From: Haloferax profundi
Lineage (GTDB): Archaea > Halobacteriota > Halobacteria > Halobacteriales > Haloferacaceae
DNA: 32,383 bases
Reading direction: 5' to 3'
NCBI RefSeq assembly: GCF_001469865.1
Contig: NZ_LOPV01000440.1
Span: forward strand, 1-32,383
A program made the translations under genes and the position numbers. This document shows positions 21,333 to 29,240 of the stretch, one piece after another (position 1 is the stretch's first letter; every line of letters starts with the position of its first letter). Under the pieces are notes generated by a model. That model saw only the letters and a program-made list of their open reading frames with translations. It was not told the DNA's origin and searched no databases.

Positions 21333-23819
21333 TTAGTCGTCTGCCGCCGGCGGTGCGACCGACTCCGCAGTCAGTTCCGGCTCTTCGACCGCATCGCCTC
21401 TGTCGTACGTCTCGTCTGCCACCCACGCGAGGTTCCCGTCGTACTCGAACGCCTCGCCGTTCTGCGTCGGATCGACGACGGTCAGCGAGAGCCAGCCGTT
21501 GTCCAACAGTTCGGTGACACCGGGGTTCTCTGCGAGGACGGCAGTCACACGGTCGACCGGAGCGTGAATCACCACCGAGAGGCGCAGTGGTTGGTGATAT
21601 GGCTCGTCGTCGGCCGCCATGACCGACTGGAGCGGCAGTCCCGTCATCAGGTCGCCGCCGTTCCCCTGGTAGACGCCGACGTTACCGACAGGATTGTGGG
21701 TGATTTTCGACCCGCTCCCGTAGACGGCGTTGTCGACGGTCGAGAAGTAGTATTGCATGTTTATCCACTGGGTGACGACCATCGGTCCTCCCACGATGGC
21801 CGCCAGCGCCTCGCCCGATTCGTCCTCCCGCCAGTCGTACGAGTGGAGGAACGAACGACCGTCGAGGTCGAGCCCTTGCGTGAGTGAACGGGGGCCGATG
21901 ACGAAGCCTGCGTTGCCGGCGAGTCCCCACTCGGGACGTGTCTCGGCCCAGTCTGTGGCGCGGCGTTCGGTCTCGCGAGTTCCCGGTTCAGATGCGTCCA
22001 TCGACTCGGTCCGCTCTGCGGCCGACCCGGCACGGGCGGTTTCGAGGTCGGAACGAAGCTGTTCGACGTCGGCCTCGTGGCTCTCCGGAACCGGCGCGGT
22101 AAAGAGCGTCACTTCGTCCGTCGTCGTGTTGTGTTCGCCAGCGACGAAGACGGTGTCCGACGGAATGTCGAATCCGCGGTCACGGAGCGCTGACTTGACC
22201 TCGTCGTCGTTACAGATGGCCGCGAGGACGCGAGCGCTCGGGCCGCCAGCATTGCCCGCACAGGCACCACAGTCGAGGCTGGACTCGAACGGGTTGTTCG
22301 CGGTCTGACTGGCGTGGCCGACGAACGCGACGACCCGTGCGAACTCGTCCCACCCCATCAGTTCGAACGCAGTCGCGGCGTACTCGACTTTCTCCGCCGT
22401 GGACAGGCCGTGTGGGAGGTCTCCATCGACGTCTGGGTCGTAGTCGAGTGCCGGTGCACAGAAGTCAGCGTCAGAGGGGACCCGCTCGGAAACACCGGTG
22501 AGGAAGTCGTACACACGCGCCGGGAAGAGCGTCCGTGCGGTGAGTGCGACACCGTAGCCACTGCCAGCGCTCTCGACGAAACTGAACACAGTCCCAGCGT
22601 TCGATTTGAGGGATTTGAGGACGTTCGTGGCAGCACTGGTGGCGTTCGCCCACGTGTCGTAGCGTCCGTGTTCGTGGTCACACCCTTCGACCGGGTTGTC
22701 GGCGACGTAGTGTTGCGCATCGAGAATCGGCGGGCACGCGTCTATCGTAACCCCAGAGTCGTAGGCTTCGTAGCGCATCGGGATGCCGAAGAAGCCTGCG
22801 TAGCCGTAGGTCTCGTAGGCACCCGCGTCCTCGACGTGCCGACGAATGACCTCCGAACGGGTGTCGATACAGAAGACGAGTTGTGCATCTGGACGACCAC
22901 CGTCTTCGAGAGCGACGGCTTGTTCACCGTCTCCGGATGCGGATGCTGACTGACTCTGGTCGGCTACCGCCTCGACCAGTTCGGTGCGATACGTGGCCTC
23001 CCACGCGTTCAACCAGAGCTCGGGGAGTGGAACACCGTCGTCCCACTGTCGGTCACCTTCAGTGCGTGTCGAATCCGCTTCGGCGGTCGGCGGGCCGAGC
23101 GGTGCATCGAAGATGTCTGTGAGAACTAACCGGACGGCAAGGTACTCCGTGAGCGTGATGGGGTACTTCGATTGCCAGTCTCCACCACTGGCAGCCCGCT
23201 GTTTGATAAATCCGGTCCACCCCGGAAGCCTGCTGAGGTGGAACTCGAAGAGGTCGACTAACTGGTCGCGTGGATACGTGGAGACGGCCTGTTCGATTGC
23301 CTCTATCGGGTCGTCTGGAAGGGTCGCGACAGCGCTCGGGTCCGGGAGTGACCGGTCGTAGCGCGCTACCGAACGGAACGCAGCGTAGAATCCACGTTCA
23401 CGGTTCGGCATCGGCCACGAAGCGTGTCCTTCGTCGAGGAAGGACGCGAGCCACTTCGTCAAGATTGTGTCCACCTCGTCGTGAGGACTCGACTCGTCGG
23501 CCTCGGTGGTCGACTCCTCGTCGGCCTCCATACGCGTCAAGAGGGCCGATGGGTCGTCCTCGTATCCGTGTGCACGCAGTTCGCGCCGTAGGGTCTCCGG
23601 GTCGATTTGGCCCGTGTTGAGCGCGGCGCGAAACACGTCCGTACTCGGGTAGCCGTGACCGCCGAAGAGACGCTCGGCCTGTTCGACAGCTTCGTGGAAC
23701 GGTTGGTCTTCGAAGCCACTGAGTGGGTTGGCCGTCACGAACGAGTGAAGTGGCCAGACCGACCCGACAGTCGTTGCAGCTTGTTCGATAGTATCGCGAA
23801 TCGTCTCGTTAGTGCTCAT
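21333..23819 (-). CDS. dabA: Inorganic carbon accumulation protein DabA (DUF2309/UPF0753)
   Basis: An 828-residue protein of the DabA family, the cytoplasmic carbonic-anhydrase-like half of the DAB inorganic carbon pump first characterised in Halothiobacillus. The predicted zinc ligands are all visible: Cys317 and Asp319 in VFCIDTRSE, His502 in FVGHASQTANNPFES, and Cys517 in LDCGACAGNAGG. The N-terminal family block PLHSFVTANPLSGFED is at about 23-38, and the C-terminal NAGFVIGPRSLTQGLDLDGRSFLHSYD and TQWINMQYYFSTVDN are also typical. The enzyme is thought to hydrate CO2 one way, driven by the cation flux of DabB. It overlaps the end of dabB by 11 bases, so the two are co-translated. The start ATG at 23819 gives the expected length. 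Confidence 0.95.
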   Translation of the reverse strand: MSTNETIRDTIEQAATTVGSVWPLHSFVTANPLSGFEDQPFHEAVEQAERLFGGHGYPSTDVFRAALNTGQIDPETLRRELRAHGYEDDPSALLTRMEADEESTTEADESSPHDEVDTILTKWLASFLDEGHASWPMPNRERGFYAAFRSVARYDRSLPDPSAVATLPDDPIEAIEQAVSTYPRDQLVDLFEFHLSRLPGWTGFIKQRAASGGDWQSKYPITLTEYLAVRLVLTDIFDAPLGPPTAEADSTRTEGDRQWDDGVPLPELWLNAWEATYRTELVEAVADQSQSASASGDGEQAVALEDGGRPDAQLVFCIDTRSEVIRRHVEDAGAYETYGYAGFFGIPMRYEAYDSGVTIDACPPILDAQHYVADNPVEGCDHEHGRYDTWANATSAATNVLKSLKSNAGTVFSFVESAGSGYGVALTARTLFPARVYDFLTGVSERVPSDADFCAPALDYDPDVDGDLPHGLSTAEKVEYAATAFELMGWDEFARVVAFVGHASQTANNPFESSLDCGACAGNAGGPSARVLAAICNDDEVKSALRDRGFDIPSDTVFVAGEHNTTTDEVTLFTAPVPESHEADVEQLRSDLETARAGSAAERTESMDASEPGTRETERRATDWAETRPEWGLAGNAGFVIGPRSLTQGLDLDGRSFLHSYDWREDESGEALAAIVGGPMVVTQWINMQYYFSTVDNAVYGSGSKITHNPVGNVGVYQGNGGDLMTGLPLQSVMAADDEPYHQPLRLSVVIHAPVDRVTAVLAENPGVTELLDNGWLSLTVVDPTQNGEAFEYDGNLAWVADETYDRGDAVEEPELTAESVAPPAADD

Positions 23820-25296
23820 TGTACTCCTCTCTAGTTGTCACGATGGTTCCGGATGCAGGGCGCGTCGCGTTCACGAGTGCCGCGTACAGGCGCGTGCTCT
23901 GGCGGTAGACTCCGCTCTCGATAGCGAGGTACGCCAAGACGAACGCCGCCGCAACGACGACGTGAACGGGCGTCAGTTCGGTGGGGGCCGTGACGATTGG
24001 AACACCGACCAACGCGTGTTCGATGAGCTTGTACACGGACGCGTACACCGCGATTGCTGGAAGGAACACCAGCGGAACGGCCCCGTAGCGAAGGAACGCG
24101 GGCAGCGCCGTATGGCGAGCCGTCTCGCGGGCGGCGTGCATCGTGGTCAGCACGACGAGTCCTGCGAGGAGCAACCCGCTATCGAACGCCATTCCTTCCC
24201 CGGTTGTGACGGCGAACAGGACGCCGCCTGCGAGTGCAGTCAGCACTGTCGTGACGATGCCTGCGACTCCCGTCGAGTGCGTCACGGTGCGCTTTCCATC
24301 GGGGCTCCCGTGTTCGACACGGCTCCCCGAAGAGAGGAACTGGTACGCTTTGTAGAATCCGTGCAAGATGAGGTGGGTGATGGCGGCACCGAAGAACCCG
24401 AGTCCTGCCTGCATGAACATGAACCCCATCTGTCCGACGGTCGAACAACCGAGTTGACTCTTGATGTCCGTCTGGACGGTCTTTAGAAGCTTCCCTACGA
24501 GGGCACTCGCCGCGCCCGCGACCACGATTGCGAGCATGAAGCCGCCGTCGACAGTGACGACCGGTGCGAACCGGAGTAACAGGATTCCTCCCGCGTTGAC
24601 GAACCCAGCGTGCATCAACGCCGACGCAGGTGTCGGCGCGGTCATCGACGACAGTAACCACGTGTGGAACGGGAGCAGTGCAGACTGAATCATCGCCGCC
24701 AACAAGAGCATCACGACCGCGAACAGAACGGTCACAGAGGATGTGACCTCCGCCGAGGCGACACCAGAGATCGTCGTCGCGCCAGTTTGCCACCACAACG
24801 TCGCGAACGAGACAGCGAGTAACGCACTGCTTCCCACGAAGGAGCGACGGGCGTGGGTCGCTGCCGTACGCGCGTGCCGCCACGAATCGACGTGACCGAT
24901 GAGGGTGGCCATGACGAGCCCCATCGTCAGCCACAGCGCAACGAACACGACGAGCGAGTCTGCCGCGACGAGTGCCATCACGACGAGTGTGAACGCGAAT
25001 ACGTTGCCGAAGAATTTGGTGAGCGCACTGTCTCCGGCCATGTAGCGCCGTGAGTAACTGTGGACGATTCCACTAAAGAACGTCACGACGACCCACATCA
25101 CGACGGTCAGACCGTCGACCGAAAACAATCCGAGAAGCGACCAACTCTCGGAACTCGACACCCGAAGTCCGGCCAGAACGAGACTCACCATCCACAGGAG
25201 CCACACGACTCGCGTGAGAGCCACCGGGAGGCGTGGCGTCGTCGTCGCCGTCTTCGAAAGCGGTCCAACCTGAGGTGATCTCGTCTCGTCTGTCAT
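23809..25296 (-). CDS. dabB: DabB, proton-conducting membrane subunit of the DAB carbon pump (NuoL-like)
   Basis: About 495 residues with 12-14 membrane helices of the proton-antiporter family shared with respiratory complex I subunits. Landmarks are GIVHSYSRRYM (about 76-86), LLPFHTWLLSSMTAPTPASALMHAGFVNAG (about 208-236), and KLLKTVQTDIKSQLGCSTVGQMGFM with its Lys residues. NuoL-type genes alone are ambiguous, but direct coupling to dabA identifies it. DabB is thought to let protons or sodium flow inward to energise DabA. The ATG at 25296 was chosen; a GTG at 25353 adds 19 residues and would fit closer to the TATA-like element. Codon use matches neighbours. Confidence 0.93.
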   Translation of the reverse strand: MTDETRSPQVGPLSKTATTTPRLPVALTRVVWLLWMVSLVLAGLRVSSSESWSLLGLFSVDGLTVVMWVVVTFFSGIVHSYSRRYMAGDSALTKFFGNVFAFTLVVMALVAADSLVVFVALWLTMGLVMATLIGHVDSWRHARTAATHARRSFVGSSALLAVSFATLWWQTGATTISGVASAEVTSSVTVLFAVVMLLLAAMIQSALLPFHTWLLSSMTAPTPASALMHAGFVNAGGILLLRFAPVVTVDGGFMLAIVVAGAASALVGKLLKTVQTDIKSQLGCSTVGQMGFMFMQAGLGFFGAAITHLILHGFYKAYQFLSSGSRVEHGSPDGKRTVTHSTGVAGIVTTVLTALAGGVLFAVTTGEGMAFDSGLLLAGLVVLTTMHAARETARHTALPAFLRYGAVPLVFLPAIAVYASVYKLIEHALVGVPIVTAPTELTPVHVVVAAAFVLAYLAIESGVYRQSTRLYAALVNATRPASGTIVTTREEYNEH

Positions 25297-25303
25297 CGTT
25301 GTG

Positions 25304-25317
25304 GGCTGTCGACAGCC
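25304..25317. promoter_or_regulatory. Perfect palindrome immediately before the dabB start
   Basis: GGCTGTCGACAGCC is a perfect 14-base palindrome ending seven bases before the ATG at 25296. In the mRNA it could form a short hairpin next to the start codon; as DNA it could be a dimer-binding site. Confidence 0.45.
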
Positions 25318-25389
25318 TGTGAGCCTCCCTTTCCACGTGAGTGGCCCGACCACTGACTGTCTTCCTCGTATCCAGTACGAACGTATTAG

Positions 25390-25398
25390 TTAATAAAA
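25390..25398 (-). promoter_or_regulatory. TATA-like element upstream of dabB
   Basis: Read on the minus strand the sequence is TTTTATTAA within GATTTTATTAACTAA. It would place the transcription start near 25365, giving a leader of about 70 bases to the ATG at 25296 or about 12 bases to the GTG at 25353. Confidence 0.55.
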
Positions 25399-25407
25399 TC
25401 TACCATC

Positions 25408-25422
25408 CGAACAATTTGTTCG
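25408..25422. promoter_or_regulatory. Palindromic operator candidate upstream of the dabB TATA element
   Basis: CGAACAA-T-TTGTTCG is a perfect 7-1-7 inverted repeat, ten bases upstream of the TATA-like element. Its position suits an activator or repressor such as the Lrp-type protein encoded next door. Confidence 0.5.
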
Positions 25423-25660
25423 CAGATTTCCTCAGCAGGGAACGCTATAGTCGATGTTAACAATTACCAGACGCTCGGTCGAATACGTACTGAAGGCTCA
25501 ATTTTTCCCTGTCGTCGTCTTCACCATCGCTCGGTGGGGATTCGCTTCTCTGGACCCATTGCACACGCTGTTGGAGTGGCGAGTCTCACCGCGCGAACTG
25601 TTCGGCCTCGCTTACAGCGATGTGAAAAGACGCGGTGTTTGCTGTGGCTTCGCGCCCCGT

Positions 25661-26143
25661 TCACTCGATATCTGTGGACTGCTCGCTCGTGAATCCTCCG
25701 AACGCCGTCGTCTCGTGGGTTCGAACGAGCACCTCGTCGGCGACGGTCAGTCCCAGTTCGAGTAGTTCCTGTGCGACCGGTGTGACGTCGTCGTCGTTCT
25801 CGCCGACGACTGTGACGAGGAGGTTCTTCTCGCCGGTGACGAGTTCCTGTACGGAGACGACCCCATCGATAGCCAATACGTCCTCTATCATCTCGCCTCG
25901 TTTGGGAATCGGTGCGGTACAAAACAGGAGCATCTTGAACGGGAACCCCGACTTCGGATAGTCGATGACGGCGTTGTACCCTTTGATAACTTCCTCCTCT
26001 TCGAGGCGCTTGATGCGCTTTCGAACGGTGCTGTCGGACGTTCCGGACCGTTCTGCGATGTCGCCCGACGACAGATTTCGCGCGTCCTCTTGCAGGGCGT
26101 GGAGAATCGCGCGGTCAACGTCGTCGATGCGGTGGTCGACCAT
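25661..26143 (-). CDS. Lrp/AsnC-family transcriptional regulator
   Basis: A 160-residue protein with the classic two-domain plan. An N-terminal winged helix covers residues about 5-60 (IDDVDRAILHALQEDARNLSSGDIAERSGTSDSTVRKRIKRLEEEEVIKGY). It is followed by a RAM ligand-binding domain at about 75-150 (GVVSVQELVTGEKNLLVTVVG). These regulators form dimers or octamers and bind short inverted repeats, with amino acids or other metabolites as effectors. The gene has its own TATA-like AAAATATC (complement of 26171-26178), 28-35 bases before the ATG, predicting a leaderless transcript. It lies upstream of dabBA on the same strand with the gap of 364 bases, making control of the dab genes plausible but unproven. 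Confidence 0.93.
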   Translation of the reverse strand: MVDHRIDDVDRAILHALQEDARNLSSGDIAERSGTSDSTVRKRIKRLEEEEVIKGYNAVIDYPKSGFPFKMLLFCTAPIPKRGEMIEDVLAIDGVVSVQELVTGEKNLLVTVVGENDDDVTPVAQELLELGLTVADEVLVRTHETTAFGGFTSEQSTDIE

Positions 26144-26193
26144 GTCTGTACGTCTCGAGGATGTGAGAAAGATATTTTGCTCTCCCGAGTCGG

Positions 26194-27939
26194 TCAGCGA
26201 CTGTCTGTCTCGTTCTCTGCGTCGTCGTTCGACTCGTCGTCACCGGCATCCGGACCAGCATCGTCGTCAGCGACGGTGACGTCGTCGGCCTGTCGGTCGT
26301 TGACGCTCTCTTGCTGCTCCGTTCGTGATTTCGGAGTACGATAGACGAACGGGTCCGTCTGGTCATCGGACGACAGGCCGTCGGTGTCGGGCGCGTCCGC
26401 CTGCGTGTGACTGTCGTCAGTCGGGCCGACACCGAGTGACGCTTGGCGGGCACGTCGTCGTTCTTCACGACGTGCGGCGAGTGCGTCACGGAGTCGGTCG
26501 TCGAGTTCGTCCCGAAGGTCGGCGGCGGCAGCGACTTCGATATCGACCGCTGCCGCGTCACCGCCGACGATAGAGAGACTCCCGGCGGTGTCGGCCGTCA
26601 CCGTCGAGACGCGCCAGCGACGCTGGAAGATAGTCCGCGTCTCGATTGTCGTCTGGATGCGGTAGTACGGGACGAACCGAATCTCGCGTTTCCAGAAGCC
26701 GTTTCGGGTCACGAAGTGATTCTCGGTGAGGGCGCGTCCGCGGTGCCGCCACTGGTAGACGCCGGCCACGGCAGCGACGGGGGCGAGTATCATCGGCGTG
26801 TACCACGGAATTCCGCCGAAGATGGTGTTCGCCCCGTAGAGGCCGAGGACGATGGCACCGATAGCGAGGAGGTACCGGACGACGTAGCGGCGGCGGATGC
26901 GTGTCGGTGGGCGCTCGAACGTCGGTTCGGTGACGCCTTCGAGTTCTTCGACGAGTGCTTGCACCCGGTCACGGGTGGCGAGGGGAATCGCTGCCTCCGA
27001 CCCGCGGCGCGACCGACTCGCGCTGGCACCGTTGTCCGCGCCGGGAGCGTACCCCGCCGTCTCCACGAGGAGTGTCGCGTAACCGAATCGACGCTTCAGC
27101 GGGTTGTCCTCGATGGTGAGTGTCTGGAGTTTGTCCACGGGTATCGACCCAGTGTAATGCTGGATGAGGCCGCGTTCGTACTGGAGTTCGTCGCCGACGC
27201 GGGTCAACTTGAACCCGTAGTAGTTCACCACCGACGAGGCGAATCCGGCGGCCCACGAGGCCGCGGCGATGAGGAAGGCGATGGTGGCCGCGCCGACGAC
27301 TCCTGCGGCGATACCTCTCGTGGGGATTGGAACGTCCACGAACGAGGCAGCGATTGGGAAGACACTCGTCGCGAACAGGAAGACGATGCCGGGCAAGCGC
27401 AGGTCGAACGAGAGTGCCCCGACGATAGCGAGTTCCCGCGGTGTCAACTCGAAGAGGACGTCACGGTCCGGTTCGGGAGCGTCCGGTGCGGTGTCGCCAC
27501 GCTTCAGTCGGGCGACCTCCTTCTGGATACGCAGGGCTTCTTCGTAGGTGACGAAGCGGAGACTTCCTTCGGTACCACCGCCCCCGGCGGTTTCGAGGTC
27601 GACGGCGGCGAGGCCAAAGAGTCGTTGGGCGACGTTGCGGGAGATATCGACGTTCTGGATGCGCCGGTACGGAATCTCGCGGTTGCGGCGTGAGAAGACA
27701 CCAGACCGGATGTCGAGGGTGTCCGAGGTGAGTTCGTACTCGAACCGTTGGTAGTAGGCGAACTCGTAGCCCGCGATAGTGAGGACAGCGAACCCGACGA
27801 GGGCAACCGCGCCGAGTCCGCCGAGGAACCCACCGAACGCAGCACCGCCCGAGAACGCGAGAAACGCGAGGGCGAAGACGATGCTGATGCTCCGCTGTGC
27901 CGCCCGGTACGGAACCGAGAGTGGCGAGAGGTGCGTCAT
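26194..27939 (-). CDS. Bacterial-PH-domain membrane protein, three bPH2 repeats (YdbT-like)
   Basis: A 581-residue membrane protein built from repeated units of two hydrophobic helices followed by a bacterial PH-like (bPH2) domain. Units are visible at about residues 15-135 (SGVFSRRNREIPYRRIQNVDI), 175-310 (RGLIQHYTGSIPVDKLQTLTIEDNPL) and 345-470 (NGFWKREIRFVPYYRIQTTIETRTIFQRRW). The C-terminal hundred residues are very acidic and low in complexity. The layout matches the YdbT family, whose function is not settled; a role in membrane stress or secretion has been suggested for related pairs. The ATG at 27939 overlaps the stop of the upstream PH gene by four bases. Confidence 0.85.
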   Translation of the reverse strand: MTHLSPLSVPYRAAQRSISIVFALAFLAFSGGAAFGGFLGGLGAVALVGFAVLTIAGYEFAYYQRFEYELTSDTLDIRSGVFSRRNREIPYRRIQNVDISRNVAQRLFGLAAVDLETAGGGGTEGSLRFVTYEEALRIQKEVARLKRGDTAPDAPEPDRDVLFELTPRELAIVGALSFDLRLPGIVFLFATSVFPIAASFVDVPIPTRGIAAGVVGAATIAFLIAAASWAAGFASSVVNYYGFKLTRVGDELQYERGLIQHYTGSIPVDKLQTLTIEDNPLKRRFGYATLLVETAGYAPGADNGASASRSRRGSEAAIPLATRDRVQALVEELEGVTEPTFERPPTRIRRRYVVRYLLAIGAIVLGLYGANTIFGGIPWYTPMILAPVAAVAGVYQWRHRGRALTENHFVTRNGFWKREIRFVPYYRIQTTIETRTIFQRRWRVSTVTADTAGSLSIVGGDAAAVDIEVAAAADLRDELDDRLRDALAARREERRRARQASLGVGPTDDSHTQADAPDTDGLSSDDQTDPFVYRTPKSRTEQQESVNDRQADDVTVADDDAGPDAGDDESNDDAENETDSR

Positions 27940-28400
27940 ACCGCGTCGTCGCCCTCGGCCCGGATGGCGAGTCGCTTCAGGCGGTCCTGGAGGTCTTCTG
28001 CACCCTCGGGCGTCAATCCGGGAATCGACACGTCGGCCCCGCGCGACCCGGCGGTGTAGACGATCGTCGACGCGAGACCCGCCAGGCGTTCGAGGGGGCC
28101 ACGCGCCGAATCGACGTGCTGGACGCGGACGTACGGAACGACGGTGTAGACTTTGGTGAGGACGCCCCGCTGGAGGTACAGCGAGTCGTCGCGGACCTCG
28201 TATCCCCACGCGCGGTAGCGGAGCAGGGCGTATCCCACGCCGCCGACGAGCAAGACGAAGCTAATCACGACCGGTGCAAACGTGGGAATCGGAAGCGGAG
28301 TAAACAACACTCCTGCTGCTGCCACGCCGCCGACGAGAAGTGCAAAGACGACTGCGCGGGCGACCCAGAGGAGACGAATACGAGGGTGGAGGCGGTTCAT
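27936..28400 (-). CDS. Bacterial-PH-domain membrane protein (YdbS-like)
   Basis: A 154-residue protein. It has two hydrophobic helices (about 12-33 and 38-59) then one bPH2 domain (VRDDSLYLQRGVLTKVYTVVPYVRVQHVDSARGPLERLAGLASTIVYTAG). YdbS and YdbT proteins usually come as a pair, as here, with an ATGA overlap. A TATA-like CTATAGT (complement of 28428-28434) is 28-34 bases before the ATG, so this gene leads a two-gene operon with a leaderless transcript. Confidence 0.87.
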   Translation of the reverse strand: MNRLHPRIRLLWVARAVVFALLVGGVAAAGVLFTPLPIPTFAPVVISFVLLVGGVGYALLRYRAWGYEVRDDSLYLQRGVLTKVYTVVPYVRVQHVDSARGPLERLAGLASTIVYTAGSRGADVSIPGLTPEGAEDLQDRLKRLAIRAEGDDAV

Positions 28401-28478
28401 CGGAACCCCTCCGCAGGCGTGAACATACTATAGTTCAGGGGTCGCCGTGAGTAGATAAATATCTGTGGCCGAATCGAC

Positions 28479-29240
28479 TTACGGTGTCGAAGCGATGTGG
28501 CGTTCGACGCGCCGTTCGGCGGTGTCGAGTGTCTCTCTCACGTCGGCGAGAGTCGCCAAGACGGGGTAGCGACACGGAAGGTCCTCGTACAGGAACTCGG
28601 TCACGTCAGGAATCAACGACGAGAGCGCTCGACGATGCGCGACGAGTGTCTCCTGTCTGTCCGAGGCGATGGTTTCGAGTCGCGACCGGAGGACCGACAC
28701 CTGCTCGTAGAGCGCCAGCAACTCGCCGAACCCACGCTCGGAGAGCGGTCGGTCGTCGAGCGCTACGAGTCGGTCGAGAAGCGACGAGAGACGCTCCCGC
28801 ATCGATTCGATAGACGCGGTTTCCTCGTCGAGTACCTCGATGAACTCGTCGCGCTCGGAGCGTGCTGTGGCCGCCGCCGAGGTGACTGTCTGGTGGAGTG
28901 CAGGTGAGAAGACACTCGCCGACTGGAACGCCACGGCGACGTCGGGTCCGAACTCGGCGACCATGCTATCTTCGAACGTGTCACCGTACTCTTCGTCGTA
29001 GTGCGGAACCGACATCACGGTGCGTTCGTAGGAGCGCCGGACACGCGTGAGCGACCCGTCGTTCGCCTGGACGTGTCCGAGTGATTGCGCGGCCATCGGT
29101 GTCTGCGCCGGTGTCGTCGCCGTCAGGTCGCTGAGGTCGCTTCGGAACGCGCGAAACGCTTCCCGTTCGTCCACGCATCGGCGACGTTCCCGTCGCAGTG
29201 CCTCTTGGGCGGCGTCGAGTCGAGTGAGACTCACCGCCAT
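28479..29240 (-). CDS. Haloarchaeal coiled-coil protein of unknown function (DUF7260-like)
   Basis: A 253-residue, mostly helical protein rich in Arg, Glu, Ala and Ser, with long coiled-coil stretches (LDAAQEALRRERRRCVDEREAFRAF near the N terminus and LLDRLVALDDRPLSERGFGELLALYEQVSVLRSRLE in the middle). No signal peptide or membrane segment is seen. It resembles a haloarchaeal family I recall as DUF7260; this label was not checked. The ATG at 29240 lies inside the end of the phosphoesterase gene (10-base overlap); residues upstream in the frame are its shadow. It is the last gene of a three-gene operon. Confidence 0.78.
   Translation of the reverse strand: MAVSLTRLDAAQEALRRERRRCVDEREAFRAFRSDLSDLTATTPAQTPMAAQSLGHVQANDGSLTRVRRSYERTVMSVPHYDEEYGDTFEDSMVAEFGPDVAVAFQSASVFSPALHQTVTSAAATARSERDEFIEVLDEETASIESMRERLSSLLDRLVALDDRPLSERGFGELLALYEQVSVLRSRLETIASDRQETLVAHRRALSSLIPDVTEFLYEDLPCRYPVLATLADVRETLDTAERRVERHIASTP

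Larger units (their letters stand above)
25297..25660. other. Gene-free region upstream of dabB
   Basis: This 364-base gap between the Lrp gene stop and dabB start contains no convincing coding region. It holds a 14-base palindrome in the dabB leader, a TATA-like element and a 15-base palindrome upstream of it (listed separately). The part at 25450-25660 shows nothing further that I recognise, although an open plus-strand frame of about 100 codons crosses it and runs into the Lrp gene antisense. Confidence 0.6.

Noticed and set aside
25454-25765. Plus-strand frame of about 103 codons in the gap upstream of dabB
   Set aside because: It runs antisense into the Lrp gene, has no promoter at the right place and no protein-like pattern; treated as non-coding.
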